From Rugamonas violacea (lineage in GTDB: Bacteria > Pseudomonadota > Gammaproteobacteria > Burkholderiales > Burkholderiaceae_D): a stretch of 64,000 nucleotides of DNA. The notes under the pieces are model-generated. The model was not told the DNA's origin. It saw nothing but the letters and a program-made list of their open reading frames with translations, and made no database searches. Positions within the stretch are counted from its first letter, which is position 1. The number at the start of each line of letters is the position of its first letter. The stretch lies in assembly GCF_016461825.1 (NCBI RefSeq), contig NZ_JAEMNU010000123.1:90925-154924 (forward strand). The letters are read 5' to 3'. Below, in pieces: positions 20,468-32,883 of the stretch. The position numbers were made by a program, and so were the translations under genes.

Positions 20468-20515
20468 GAAAACCACAGAGGCCGCGCCATCCTACAGCGC
20501 GAGCTCTGTGGTTAA
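20468..20515 (-). terminator. Hairpin between carB and greA
   Basis: Long stem AACCACAGAG / CTCTGTGGTT with an inner GCGC-rich loop. On the minus strand it is followed by only a short U stretch, so it may be a weak or partial terminator that sets greA expression apart from carAB. Confidence 0.6.
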
Positions 20516-20533
20516 GGGGTACTGCAAAGAAGC

Positions 20534-23764
<3,231 letters not shown>

Positions 23765-23765
23765 C

Positions 23766-24929
23766 TTATTTTTTCTCCGTAGCTTCCATCAGGCCGATGA
23801 AGCGGTCAAACAGGTAAGCGACGTCAGTCGGGCCGGGCGAGGCTTCAGGGTGGCCCTGGAAGCAGAACGCCGGCCTGTCGGTGCGGGCGAAGCCCTGCAG
23901 GGAACCGTCGAACAAGGAGCTGTGGGTGACGCGGCAGTTGGCCGGCAGGGTCGCGGCGTCCACGGCGAAACCGTGGTTCTGCGAGGTGATCATCACTTTC
24001 TTGCTGTCCAGGTCCTGCACCGGGTGGTTGGCGCCGTGGTGGCCGAACTTCATTTTCAAGGTTTTCGCGCCGGAGGCCAGCGCCATGATCTGGTGACCCA
24101 GGCAGATGCCGAAGACGGGAATGCCCTTCTCGATCAGCTCCTTGGTCGCCGCGATGGCGTAGTCGCAAGGTTCCGGATCGCCGGGGCCGTTCGACAGGAA
24201 GACGCCGTCCGGGTTCAGCGCCAGCGCGTCGGCGGCCGACGACTGGGCCGGCAGCACCGTCACTTTGCAGCCGCGCTGGGCCAGCATGCGCAGGATGTTG
24301 CGCTTGACGCCGAAGTCGAAGGCGACCACGTGGAACTTGGGCTCGGCTTGTTTGCCATAGCCCTCGCCCAGCGCCCATTCGGACTCGCTCCACTCGTAGG
24401 CGGTCTTGGTCGAGACCACCTTGGCCAGGTCCATGCCGGCCAGGCCGGGGAAGGAACGGGCCAGTTCCAGCGCCTGGGCGACGGACGGCTCGTTGCCCTG
24501 GGTGCCGACCAGGATGGCGCCGCCCTGCGCACCTTTTTCGCGCAGGATGCGGGTCAGCTTGCGCGTGTCGATACCGGCGATGGCGACGATGTTCTCGGCC
24601 TTCAGGTAGTCGGCCAGCGACTGGGTGGAGCGGAAATTCGAGGCCATCAAGGGCAGATCACGGATGATCAGGCCGGCGGCGTGGACCTTCGAGGACTCGA
24701 CGTCCTCGGCATTGATGCCGGTGTTGCCGATGTGCGGATACGTCAGCGTGACGATCTGGCGGCAATAGCTCGGGTCGGTAAGGATTTCCTGGTAACCGGT
24801 CATGGAGGTGTTGAACACCACCTCGCCGGTGGTGTGGCCGGCGGCACCGATGGAAAAACCTTTGAAGATGGTTCCGTCAGCGAGCGCGAGGATGGCTGGA
24901 ACGGAAGGGCCAGAAAAAAATGGCGGCAA
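23766..24929 (-). CDS. carA: Carbamoyl-phosphate synthase small (glutaminase) subunit
   Basis: 387 residues. The class I glutamine amidotransferase triad is visible: Cys in [15 protein letters not shown] and His/Glu in [13 protein letters not shown]. It supplies ammonia to CarB through a tunnel. No ATG lies at the conserved N-terminus; two TTG codons do (24933-24935 and 24927-24929). Only the second has a proper spacing (6 bases) to AGGAG, so translation probably starts there with [21 protein letters not shown] initiation may limit expression. Confidence 0.95.
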   Translation of the reverse strand: MPPFFSGPSVPAILALADGTIFKGFSIGAAGHTTGEVVFNTSMTGYQEILTDPSYCRQIVTLTYPHIGNTGINAEDVESSKVHAAGLIIRDLPLMASNFRSTQSLADYLKAENIVAIAGIDTRKLTRILREKGAQGGAILVGTQGNEPSVAQALELARSFPGLAGMDLAKVVSTKTAYEWSESEWALGEGYGKQAEPKFHVVAFDFGVKRNILRMLAQRGCKVTVLPAQSSAADALALNPDGVFLSNGPGDPEPCDYAIAATKELIEKGIPVFGICLGHQIMALASGAKTLKMKFGHHGANHPVQDLDSKKVMITSQNHGFAVDAATLPANCRVTHSSLFDGSLQGFARTDRPAFCFQGHPEASPGPTDVAYLFDRFIGLMEATEKK

Positions 24930-25122
24930 GGGCAACTCCTGATAAAGTTACCGTAGCTGCGCCACGTCAAGCCGACCGCCATGCATCCCGAGCCGTTGCG
25001 CTCAGGATTTTTTGGTCATGTGAATGAAGGGATGTGTGGTAGTCGCTACGGTATGTGTGTGATTGGCTAAACCTTTGAATTATAACCAAATCTCCCCTGT
25101 TTGGCAATGCCCGGCGGCACAT

Positions 25123-25159
25123 AAAAAATGCCGCCCGGCGGGCCGGGGCGGCATTTTTT
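25123..25159. terminator. Bidirectional terminator upstream of carA
   Basis: Symmetric hairpin AAAAAATGCCGCCC / GGGGCGGCATTTTTT with a G+C loop. Both flanks give U runs, so it can act either way. It ends the heme-binding-like gene and insulates the carAB promoter region (24936-25120), which otherwise shows no gene. Confidence 0.9.
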
Positions 25160-25203
25160 GCCAGTTGGACAAAGAGCGCGGCGCGCGCCCCGCCCACCGA
25201 AAT

Positions 25204-25608
25204 TTAGTTCAGCGCGGCGATGCCGGCCTTGGCGATCTGCGCGTCTTCCGCCGATTTGACGCCGGACACGCCGACCGCGCCGACGTAATGGCCGTCGACG
25301 ACGATGGGCACGCCGCCTTCGAGCATGCCTTCGATCTCGGGCGCGCTGAGGAAGGAGACGCGGCCGCCGTTGATCATCTCTTCATAGATGCGCGACTCGC
25401 GGCGACCCAGCGCGGCGGTCTTGGCCTTGGCCGGGGCGATGTGGGCCGACAGCGGCGCGGCGCCGTCCTGGCGTTGCAGCCACAGCAGGTGGCCGCCGTC
25501 GTCGACGATGGCGATCACCACGGCCCAATTGTTGGCCACGGCTTCCGCTTCGGCGGCGGCGGCGATTTTTTTGACGTCCGCGAGCGTCAATACTGGTTTG
25601 GTTTGCAT
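25204..25608 (-). CDS. GlcG/HbpS family heme-binding-like protein
   Basis: 134 residues from MQTKPVLTLADVKKIAAAAE with GAGGGAAA upstream. The family pattern is complete: WAVVIAIVDDGGHLLWLQR, a middle helix with APAKAKTAALGRRES, GGVPIVVDGHYVGAVGVSG, and a final AQIAKAGIAAL. Members (GlcG, HbpS, PduO C-terminal domain) bind heme or corrinoid-like ligands or act as small chaperone-like proteins; the physiological role here is not evident. No signal peptide is visible. It lies 71 bases downstream of the patatin gene. Confidence 0.85.
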   Translation of the reverse strand: MQTKPVLTLADVKKIAAAAEAEAVANNWAVVIAIVDDGGHLLWLQRQDGAAPLSAHIAPAKAKTAALGRRESRIYEEMINGGRVSFLSAPEIEGMLEGGVPIVVDGHYVGAVGVSGVKSAEDAQIAKAGIAALN

Positions 25609-25679
25609 GTCATTTCCCTCAAAAAAGAAGCCGAATTGTACGACTTTTACTGCGATTGTTTGTTGCGCCGGACCGGCGC

Positions 25680-26594
25680 CTAGGGCTTGCGCTTGGCTTC
25701 CAGCCTGGCCTTCAATTGCGGCATCACCGCGAAGGCGGCCTGCTCGCCGGCCAGGATGGCCTGGTTGCGGCCGTTGAAGTCGTTGCCGGCCATCTTGCCC
25801 AGCGCCGGCAGGATCACCACGTCGGCGTCCTTCAGCTCGAACTGGTTGATGCGCTGGCCCATGATGCTGAAGGTTTGCATGATGACGTCGAGCGAGCTGA
25901 CCGTGGCCTGCACGTCGGCCTGGGTCGAGATGTTGACGGCGATGACGAAGTCGGCCCCCATGTCGCGGGCGAAGCGCACCGGCACCGGCGCCACCAGGCC
26001 GCCGTCGACATAGCTGCGGCCGCCGATGACGACCGGCTGGAACACGCCCGGCACGGCCGAGGAGGCGCGCACGGCCATGCCGGTGTTGCCGCGCTGGAAA
26101 AGGATCGGCTGGCCGCTCCTCAGGTCCGAGGCCACCGCGCCGAAGGGCAGCTTGAGCTTTTCCAGCGGCGCGTTGTTGACCGCCTTGTTGACATAGCTTT
26201 GCAGGGCCTCGCCCTTGAGCACGCCGGAACTCTTGCCGAACAGCGGCAGCGCCCAGTCGGAAATGGCGGCCTCGTCCATGTCGAAGGCGATCTTTTGCAG
26301 CTGGAAGCCGGTGTTGCCGGCCGCGTAGAGGGCGCCGACCACGCTGCCGGCGCTGGTGCCGACCACGATGTCCGGATAGATGCCCTGCGATTCGAGCGCC
26401 TTGATGACGCCGATGTGGGCGAAGCCGCGCGCGGCGCCGCCGCCCAGCGCCAGGCCGATCTTGATCTTGCGCGGCGGCGCCGGCGCGGCCACCTGGGGCG
26501 GCGCCTCCGGCACGGTGGGAACGGTCTTGCAGGCGCTGAGGGCCAGCGCGGCCAGGGTGGCGAGAGCGATGAGGGCGGTACGTCTTGGATGCAT
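25680..26594 (-). CDS. Patatin-like phospholipase lipoprotein
   Basis: 304 residues from MHPRRTALIALA. A lipoprotein signal with lipobox ALSAC tethers it to the envelope. The patatin core shows the oxyanion loop LALGGGAARGFAHIGV, the nucleophile elbow GTSAGS and the catalytic Asp in YVDGG, so the Ser-Asp dyad is intact. It resembles the RssA/YchK-type bacterial patatins, acting as a lipid acyl hydrolase. The longer in-frame start would run into the repeat element upstream. Confidence 0.88.
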   Translation of the reverse strand: MHPRRTALIALATLAALALSACKTVPTVPEAPPQVAAPAPPRKIKIGLALGGGAARGFAHIGVIKALESQGIYPDIVVGTSAGSVVGALYAAGNTGFQLQKIAFDMDEAAISDWALPLFGKSSGVLKGEALQSYVNKAVNNAPLEKLKLPFGAVASDLRSGQPILFQRGNTGMAVRASSAVPGVFQPVVIGGRSYVDGGLVAPVPVRFARDMGADFVIAVNISTQADVQATVSSLDVIMQTFSIMGQRINQFELKDADVVILPALGKMAGNDFNGRNQAILAGEQAAFAVMPQLKARLEAKRKP

Positions 26595-26663
26595 GTGGTG
26601 TTCTGGTCTGCTGTATTGGCGCAGCAGATTGTAACGTAAGTGACGCAGCCGCCACCTCAAATA

Positions 26664-26784
26664 GCCGTCGTAGCGCATCGGCGCACCGCCGCGCAGGCGG
26701 CAAGCCATATGCCGCGCGCAGTTTGGCGCGGCATGGGTTCCCGCTTGCGCGAGAACGACGGGTTTGCGCCGATTCGAAGCGGGC
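26664..26784. repeat. Third, diverged copy of the MITE-like element
   Basis: Shares GCATCGGCGCACCGCCGCGC and GCATGGGTTCCCGC with the pair at 4807-5096 and ends in an ATTCGAAG tail. One arm has lost the perfect palindrome. It sits between the patatin gene and the truncated phoR copy and abuts the latter. Confidence 0.75.
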
Positions 26785-26785
26785 T

Positions 26786-26970
26786 TAATTCAGCAGCAAC
26801 TCGGGTTGGCGCTGCGCGATGGCCGCCTTCGGCATGCAGACGATGAAGCTGCTGCCCTTGCCGGCCTCCGACTTGATCTGCAAGGTGCCGCCGTGGCGCA
26901 GCAGCACGTGCTTGACGATCGCCAGGCCCAGGCCGGTGCCCTGGGTTTCGCGCGAGCGGCTCTTGTCGAC
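26786..26970 (-). pseudogene. Truncated duplicate of the 3' end of phoR
   Basis: 185 bp matching 33507-33691 with three mismatches. It encodes only RVDKSRSRETQGTGLGLAIV and the rest of the PhoR C-terminus, stopping at TAA. Upstream of Lys/Asp in that segment the match ends abruptly and the sequence becomes unrelated. The fragment keeps the ATP-lid GTGLGLA but cannot function alone. It marks the left boundary of the Rhs island. Confidence 0.93.
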
Positions 26971-27319
26971 GCGAAAGCCGCCGCTCGAACCCACCCATCG
27001 AAGTCATGTTGAATGGCCGTCCACATATTCTCAGATAAATAAATTTTTCCAGTTACGACTGAAAGTCCTTTCTTTTTTTAATTGTGTCTTGCGGGAATTA
27101 AAAATGAAAGGTAGAAGATATTTGCTTTATTCGACATCCTCGCATATCTCAATGCCCTACATTGACGAAAACGAACTCATGCTTGGATTTTTTTAATTCA
27201 TCTCTACCTCGAAATGTTTTTTTGATTTGGTTCCTCTTTCGATTTTTTACGCGAAAATTCTTGCGATTGGAATTATTCCCATATTGGGGTCATGATAGAT
27301 TTCTTAGGAAATAGTTGTT
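26971..27319. other. AT-rich left edge of the Rhs island, no gene seen
   Basis: After about 27010 composition drops sharply to AT-rich (for example AGATAAATAAATTTTTCC), unlike the surrounding chromosome. Short open frames exist but none has a ribosome site plus recognisable content. The only clear signal is TAGGAA at 27305-27310, which precedes the Rhs gene start. Confidence 0.6.
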
Positions 27320-29431
27320 ATGTATACTTATTCTCAAGCTTGCTCCATCTCGGCATCATTATCAATCAAATCAATTTGGTTCCGATTCCGAAAAATGGCC
27401 TCCCGTAGTCCTCTATTGTTGGCGGCTTGGCTCACGTGCACCACCGCAGTCGCTGAATCGGGTGACGAAGTGTGTTTTCCTCTCTATCAAGAATCAAGAG
27501 CCGTTCCAGGAACCGAGACGTGTCCATATATTGCAGTCGGCGCCAGTGTAAGTCTTAACACATATTACTGCACATCTAAATTGGATCGAATTTATCGGTA
27601 TTGCGGAATTATTCCTAAAGACATTAATTCTTGCCAAAGAACGATAGGCAATCCAATTGACAGCGGCACTGGGAACAAATCACTCATCGAACGGGACTAT
27701 GAAGGCACGGGCGGCTTTCCCTTGTCCTTTGTCCGATACTACAATAGCTCGCCTGCGGCGGCCGCCAATGGTTCCTTGGGAATGCTCTGGCGGTCCAATT
27801 TTGATCGCCGGATCGTTCCCATCGATGCGACCACGGTTGCGCTATACCGGCATGACGGGCGTATTCTCTTCTATCGTTTGTCAGCGGGGAATTGGCGTCC
27901 CGACGCTGATATGCTTGATGTGCTTACCCGTCGGCTTGACGCCGTCGGCGGCTTGCTGGGATGGCAGGTACTTCAGGCTGCGGACGACTCGACAGAGACC
28001 TATGACGCGGCTGGCCAGCTTGTTCAGATCAAGGCACGTAGCGGCGTCACCCAGACGCTGTCCTACAGCACTGCCGCAACGGACATTGCCGTTGCACCCG
28101 CACCGAATTTATTGATTCGAGTTGCCGACTCGTTTGGGCGGCAGTTGAATTTCACCTGGAATGCCAGCCGAAGCATGAACTCGATGACATCCCCTGCTGG
28201 CGATGCCTATCAATTTGCATACGATGCGGCCAAACGCCTTGTGAGCATCACCTATCCTGAGACCACCTCGCAGAAGCCGGTTCGAAGCTATCTCTACGGC
28301 GAGCCTAATTTCACCTCCGGTGCTGCTTTGCCAAATGCGCTGACTGGCGTGCTGGATGAAAAAGAGGGACGCTACGCGAGCTATGCCTACGATGCGACGG
28401 GCCGTGGCATCGGCACAGAGCACGCCGGGGGTGCCGATCGATTCCAATTGACCTATTCCGCAGGGAAAACCTCGGTCGTCGACGCGCTAAACACGGCGCG
28501 CGATTACGAATTCACTACCGTGCTTGGCGCCTTGAAGGTGAGCGAGATCAGCCAGCCGGCCGGGTCCGGCTGTGCGGCGGCATCCCATTTAATGAGCTAT
28601 GACAGCAACGGCAACATCGCTACCTCCACTGATTTTTCCGGCAATAAAACAATCTTCACATACGATCTGGTACGCAACCTGGAACTAAGCAGGTTGGAGG
28701 CTTCCGGCACCGCCCTTGCACGTTTGACCAGCACGCGCTGGCATGGAACGTTCCGGCTTCCTATGAAAATTGCTGAACCGTTGCGTCTGACGTCATTCAC
28801 CTACGACGTCAATGGCAACCGCCTGACAAAAACGGAACAGGCCACAAGTGACCAATCGGGAACGCAAGCATTTGCCGCCACGGCTGTCGGCCCAGCCCGC
28901 AATTTGACCTATACCTATAACGCTCTCGGCCAAATGCTGAGCAGTACCGATCCGCGCGGTCAGACTACCCAGCTTTCCTATGACGAACATGGCAATTTGA
29001 TCCAGTCGGTGAATGCCGTCGGCCACATCACGCGGATGTCGGCGCACGACCAAAATGGACGAGCCGGCCGCATCGTTGATGCCGCCGGAGCCGTCACCGA
29101 CCTCGCCTACAACGCGCGTGGCTGGTTGATATCGCGCCAAGCTATAGCCGCCCCGTTTACCGAAACCACTCGCTACGCCTACGATCCTGCGGGGCAATTG
29201 ATTCAAGTAACGATGCCGGATAACTCCCATCTCTTCTATGCCTATGACCCTGCCCACCGGCTTACGGAACTGACCGACGACGCCGGAAACAAGATCGAGT
29301 ATCTGCTTGACGGCATGGGTAATCGAACCGTCGAGCAGACGAAGGATGCGAGCGGTGTTCTAGTGCGCAAGGTCACACGTGTCTTTGACGCGTTGAACCG
29401 TCTGCAACAAGTTACGGGAGTTCAGCCATGA
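27320..29431 (+). CDS. Rhs/YD-repeat protein, N-terminal part (split gene)
   Basis: 703 residues. Translation from ATG 27320 has TAGGAA 9 bases upstream; a Sec-like stretch (SPLLLAAWLTCTTAVAES) follows, which could also be served by the ATG at 27395. Residues about 110-190 match the DUF6531 entry domain (NPIDSGTGNKSLIERDYEG, FPLSFVRYYNS). YD repeats follow (SYAYDATGRGIG, YTYNALGQMLSSTDPRG, YAYDPAGQLIQV). It stops in the middle of the repeat shell after NRLQQ. Rhs shells encapsulate a C-terminal toxin; here the shell continues in the next frame, so this is the front of a broken gene. Confidence 0.88.
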   Translation: MYTYSQACSISASLSIKSIWFRFRKMASRSPLLLAAWLTCTTAVAESGDEVCFPLYQESRAVPGTETCPYIAVGASVSLNTYYCTSKLDRIYRYCGIIPKDINSCQRTIGNPIDSGTGNKSLIERDYEGTGGFPLSFVRYYNSSPAAAANGSLGMLWRSNFDRRIVPIDATTVALYRHDGRILFYRLSAGNWRPDADMLDVLTRRLDAVGGLLGWQVLQAADDSTETYDAAGQLVQIKARSGVTQTLSYSTAATDIAVAPAPNLLIRVADSFGRQLNFTWNASRSMNSMTSPAGDAYQFAYDAAKRLVSITYPETTSQKPVRSYLYGEPNFTSGAALPNALTGVLDEKEGRYASYAYDATGRGIGTEHAGGADRFQLTYSAGKTSVVDALNTARDYEFTTVLGALKVSEISQPAGSGCAAASHLMSYDSNGNIATSTDFSGNKTIFTYDLVRNLELSRLEASGTALARLTSTRWHGTFRLPMKIAEPLRLTSFTYDVNGNRLTKTEQATSDQSGTQAFAATAVGPARNLTYTYNALGQMLSSTDPRGQTTQLSYDEHGNLIQSVNAVGHITRMSAHDQNGRAGRIVDAAGAVTDLAYNARGWLISRQAIAAPFTETTRYAYDPAGQLIQVTMPDNSHLFYAYDPAHRLTELTDDAGNKIEYLLDGMGNRTVEQTKDASGVLVRKVTRVFDALNRLQQVTGVQP

Positions 29432-29517
29432 GCGGCCACACTTTTTGGCATGGCGCGTCCCGCCTTGCCTTCGTCCTGCTTGCCCAGCGTGGCGCTGCTC
29501 ACGCGGAGCAACAAGTT
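29404..29517. repeat. 104-bp insertion with 10-bp direct repeat splitting the Rhs gene
   Basis: GCAACAAGTT occurs at 29404-29413 and again at 29508-29517. Deleting one repeat plus the intervening bases (104 in total) joins NRLQQ to VVSSYQYDANGNLTK, a smooth Rhs shell. The insert shifts the frame by two, supplies the stop at 29429 and a new ATG at 29428. No terminal inverted repeats or homology to a known element were recognised. Confidence 0.8.
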
Positions 29518-31704
29518 GTCAGTAGCTACCAATACGACGCAAATGGCAATTTGACAAAGACCAGCTCGGCGCTTGGTCAGGTCAAGGAATCGACATACGA
29601 CGCGCTCGGCCGTCAGACTCGGATTCTGCTGCCGATGCCTGCCGCCGGCGTTGCCCAGCCAGCGATCACCTATGGTTATGACGGGCGAGATCAGTTGTTG
29701 ACTGTGATTGATCCGCGCAATTTGCGAACCGCCTATACAAACGATGGCTTGGGCAATCAAAGCGTATTGATCAGTCCCGACAGTGGCCGGACGAGCAGGA
29801 CGTTTGACCTCGCGGGAAATGTCGCCACCGTCACCGACGCGCGCGGAGTGACCACGACCTACACTTACGATGCAATCAATCGCGTCACGCAAATTGCCTA
29901 TCCCAGCGATCCGGCCGTCAGCTTCAGCTACGACGGCGTTGTTAAAGCATCGCCGTCCACCGGCCATCTCAGTACCATGACGGACGGGGTGGGTAGAAGT
30001 TTCTATTCGTATACGGGCCTTGGGCGCGTGAATCGAAAACATCAAAGCATAGCCCCGTCCGGCTTGACTTTGGGGATGATGTACCAATACGGCACGAGCG
30101 GTGGCGCGACCGGGAAAACAACCCAAGTCACCTACCCCAGCGGGAATATGGTTCTGTATGACTACGACGCGCTGGGGCAAGTGACGGGCATCACGCTTGC
30201 GGTGAATAATCGCGTCGACCTCAATCCAGTCAGCACGCCGTTGTTGAGTCAAATCGAGTACGCGCCCTTTGGTGCCGCTGTCTCTTGGAACTGGGGCGGA
30301 GGTGTGGTCAAACCATACCAGCGTGCATTCGATTTGGACGGACGGCTAAGTAGTTTGTCGTTGGGTGGCATTGCCAGTGCCGGGGCGGCAGCCGATCCCG
30401 GTTTGACCCGTTCCTTGTCCTACGACGACGCAGGCCGGCTGGCGCGCATTTTCCACCACGGCGGCGCCGGCGCCTCACCCTTTGACCAGACGTACTCCTA
30501 TGACGGCTTGGATCGCCTAACGGGCTTCCTCGCCACCGGCACAAGCCAGGCATTTGCATACGACGCGAGCGGAAACCGCATCCGCGCCACCTTCGGGGCG
30601 GCGAGCTACACGAACACTGTAGATCCTGGCAGCAACCGTTTGAGCGCCGCCGCCGGCCCCTCTCCCGCAAAAGTCTACGGCTATAACGCCGCAGGCAATA
30701 TGACCAGCGATGGCACGACGCAGTTTGCCTACAACGACGCGGGCCGGATGCGCAGCGCGACCAATGGCAGTGGCACGACCAGCTATCTCTACAACGGCAT
30801 GGGGCAGCGCGTGAGCAAGACCGGGGCCTTGGTGTCCACCGGCGTGAACTACTACGCGTATGACGAGGATGGCCATTTGATCGGCGAATATGGCGCGGGG
30901 GGCGTGCTGATACAGGAGACGATCTATCTTGGCGACCAGCCGGTTGCGACGCTGCGGCCAAGCGCGTCCGGCGAGGTCGGCGTGTATTACATCTACACAG
31001 ACCAGATCAATACGCCGCGAGTGATAGCCCGCGCGGTGGACGGCAAGATTGTCTGGCGCTGGGAAAGCGCGGACCCGTTCGGCTTGCAGCAGCCGAATGA
31101 AAACCCTTCCGGACAGGGTTTCTTTACCTATAACCTGCGCTTCCCCGGGCAGCTGTATGACAAAGAAACAAATCTTCATTACAACTACTTCAGGGATTAC
31201 GATCCGCAGACGGGGCGGTATATGCAATCTGATCCGATTGGATTAAAGGGCGGCATCAACACATACACTTATGCCGATGCGGCACCTATTGTAAAGTCAG
31301 ATCCAATGGGTTTAGCTACATATATGTGCACCCAGCCGTTACATGCACTAGGTGCTCTGGGGCGGTTTGCCTATTCGCCAGATTCAAATCCACTGTTTCA
31401 CCAGTTCATCGGGATCATTCGTCCAGATGGTTCAATTATCACCGGCGGACAGGACCGCACAGGTGGACCATGGAGCCCAGGAACACCGAGTAAGGGGGAC
31501 GGTACGGCGGAGTCTGGTGCCGAATGCAAGAAAGCGGAAGATGATAATGAATGCATCGAAAAATGCTTAATGGGAAAGTTCGCTTCCTCACGACCGCTAT
31601 ATGCGTTGATGTTAAGCGGCCTAACTAATAATGGACAGAACTGCCAAGATTGGGCAAAGGACACTCTTGCGCAGTGTCAAAGTACCTGCAAGGCCCATAA
31701 ATGA
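29428..31704 (+). CDS. Rhs/YD-repeat protein, C-terminal shell plus toxin module
   Basis: 758 residues. The first 29 come from the 104-bp insert and happen to look like a weak signal sequence (FVLLAQRGAAHAEQQ). YD repeats follow, then the Rhs core end ([43 protein letters not shown]). After residue 629 a unique 129-residue C-terminus begins, rich in Cys, with FHQFIGIIRPDGS, ECIEKCLMGKF and NGQNCQDWAK. The His and NCQDW residues recall NlpC/LRAT-like peptidase or acyltransferase folds, but this is a guess. The start overlaps the previous stop as ATGA, so translational coupling could still yield both halves. The stop overlaps the immunity gene. Confidence 0.85.
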   Translation: MSGHTFWHGASRLAFVLLAQRGAAHAEQQVVSSYQYDANGNLTKTSSALGQVKESTYDALGRQTRILLPMPAAGVAQPAITYGYDGRDQLLTVIDPRNLRTAYTNDGLGNQSVLISPDSGRTSRTFDLAGNVATVTDARGVTTTYTYDAINRVTQIAYPSDPAVSFSYDGVVKASPSTGHLSTMTDGVGRSFYSYTGLGRVNRKHQSIAPSGLTLGMMYQYGTSGGATGKTTQVTYPSGNMVLYDYDALGQVTGITLAVNNRVDLNPVSTPLLSQIEYAPFGAAVSWNWGGGVVKPYQRAFDLDGRLSSLSLGGIASAGAAADPGLTRSLSYDDAGRLARIFHHGGAGASPFDQTYSYDGLDRLTGFLATGTSQAFAYDASGNRIRATFGAASYTNTVDPGSNRLSAAAGPSPAKVYGYNAAGNMTSDGTTQFAYNDAGRMRSATNGSGTTSYLYNGMGQRVSKTGALVSTGVNYYAYDEDGHLIGEYGAGGVLIQETIYLGDQPVATLRPSASGEVGVYYIYTDQINTPRVIARAVDGKIVWRWESADPFGLQQPNENPSGQGFFTYNLRFPGQLYDKETNLHYNYFRDYDPQTGRYMQSDPIGLKGGINTYTYADAAPIVKSDPMGLATYMCTQPLHALGALGRFAYSPDSNPLFHQFIGIIRPDGSIITGGQDRTGGPWSPGTPSKGDGTAESGAECKKAEDDNECIEKCLMGKFASSRPLYALMLSGLTNNGQNCQDWAKDTLAQCQSTCKAHK

Positions 31705-32210
31705 CTACGCTAATCCACCGAGTACGGGGCGGTGACTATGGTGTATTAGCCCTTTATTTGCTAATTCTATTTGCAGCACTGATGTTTGACTTGATTGGTG
31801 ATCGATCATTTGGCGCATTTATGCTATCTATACTTCCAATTTCCGTTATTTCGCTGATATGTATTCTAGTTGGACCATTTCTAGCAAAGGAAAATCGACA
31901 TATCGCGCTAAAGAACTGGCTAGTTGGCACGACACTTGTGCTCGGGGTAGCTCTAATTTTTTCAAGTCTTGGAGAAGAGCAGGCCAAGGCGGGCGAGTTG
32001 ATATTTACTTACGCCGCCATTATTATGGTTTTTCCTTCGTCATTGAGTTTCCCTGTGGTGCTGAACTGGGCCGAACCTTATATGAAGAACAGTGTGATGA
32101 TGCGATTGGCGTGTGCGTGGGCATTCTGTCTGATTGCTGGAGCGGTGCAGTGGTGGTTACTTGGGCGACTGCGTGATATTGTTAGCCAACGTCGCGCACG
32201 GGTTCGGTAG
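31701..32210 (+). CDS. Putative Rhs-toxin immunity protein, integral membrane
   Basis: 169 residues with about five hydrophobic segments ([77 protein letters not shown]). Its ATG overlaps the Rhs stop as ATGA, the standard place for a cognate immunity gene. No enzymatic motif is visible. A membrane immunity protein suggests the toxin acts at or across the inner membrane. The C-terminal QWW then basic tail resembles the second membrane protein at 32884. Confidence 0.65.
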   Translation: MTTLIHRVRGGDYGVLALYLLILFAALMFDLIGDRSFGAFMLSILPISVISLICILVGPFLAKENRHIALKNWLVGTTLVLGVALIFSSLGEEQAKAGELIFTYAAIIMVFPSSLSFPVVLNWAEPYMKNSVMMRLACAWAFCLIAGAVQWWLLGRLRDIVSQRRARVR

Positions 32211-32211
32211 A

Positions 32212-32431
32212 CATTACAACTACTATAAGGATTATGATCCGCAGACGGGCAGATACGTGCAGAGTGATCCGATCGGGCTCGGCGGAGGCGCCAACACCTA
32301 CGGCTACGTCGGCGGCAACCCGATAAGTCAATTTGATCCCAATGGGTTAGATTGTGTTGCCTCTGGTGACACAGCAAGGTGCAATGTTCCTGGCGGTCCG
32401 CGCATCAGCTTCCCCCGTCCTGCCGGATGGC
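32212..32431 (+). pseudogene. Displaced Rhs C-terminal cassette, truncated
   Basis: Starting one base after the immunity stop, the frame reads [20 protein letters not shown] then [17 protein letters not shown] and DPNGL, repeating the core end of the upstream Rhs gene, then a different tip ([25 protein letters not shown]). It has no start codon of its own and is cut at about 32432 by the IS-like end. Such orphan tips downstream of an active toxin/immunity pair are the usual reserve for tip exchange by recombination. Confidence 0.8.
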
Positions 32432-32729
32432 CTGATCCATAGGTTTATACACATCTCGACAGCTGGCGAATCTTGCCTGACCGACAATGGAGCGGGCGAT
32501 AAGTCCGTCTACATTCAAGCACTTACGAAAGTAGTTGTAAACGGTTGAATTTTCAGGTTTACTCTTGGTTTTTTGGCTGGCGCAATAATGACCGAATCGA
32601 CGCACTGGACGGACGTGGAGTTTGCTGACATGGACCTCGGGGACAGCCGCCTTGACAGTCGCGCCAGGAAGATCATGGCGCGTTTTTCCGACAAACCGTC
32701 GGCCAGCATCCCCAAGTCGTGCAATGGCT
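32432..32729 (+). mobile_element. IS4-family (Tn5-like) remnant, left end and transposase start
   Basis: A sequence at 32432-32456 contains TTTATACACATCT, like the outer ends of Tn5-type elements. At 32588 an ATG opens a frame whose first 48 residues (THWTDVEFADMDLGDSRLDS, ARKIMARFSDKPSASIPKSC) match the N-terminal DNA-binding domain of IS4-family transposases. The frame stops at NGW and the catalytic domain and right end are absent. It separates two Rhs cassette pieces. Confidence 0.7.
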
Positions 32730-32872
32730 GACTGCTTTGAAAAATGTTTGATGGATGAATGGATGAATGGAGCAAGCCACGCCCCAAGTATGGCATACCC
32801 ATCGGTACTGACTGCCAAGAGTACGATGATGCTGCAAATAGCCTCTGCAAGAAGCAGTGCAAAATCAAGTAA
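32730..32872 (+). pseudogene. Second Rhs toxin tip, C-terminal fragment
   Basis: The frame reads DCFEKCLMDEW, paralleling ECIEKCLMGKF of the intact toxin. A perfect 8-bp tandem duplication (GATGAATG twice, 32754-32769) shifts it. Removing one copy continues SKPRPKYGIPIGTDCQ, EYDDAANSLCKKQCKIK and a TAA at 32870. The Cys spacing (CxxxC, then NC or DC, then CxxxC) follows the tail of the toxin at 31315-31704. It lacks a start and an Rhs core, so it is a dead relative. Confidence 0.72.
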
Positions 32873-32883
32873 GGAACATGCCA

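Noticed and set aside
29404-29517. Programmed frameshift joining the two Rhs frames
   Set aside because: The frames are separated by a 104-bp insert with direct repeats and a stop, not by a slippery heptamer; an insertion explains it better.
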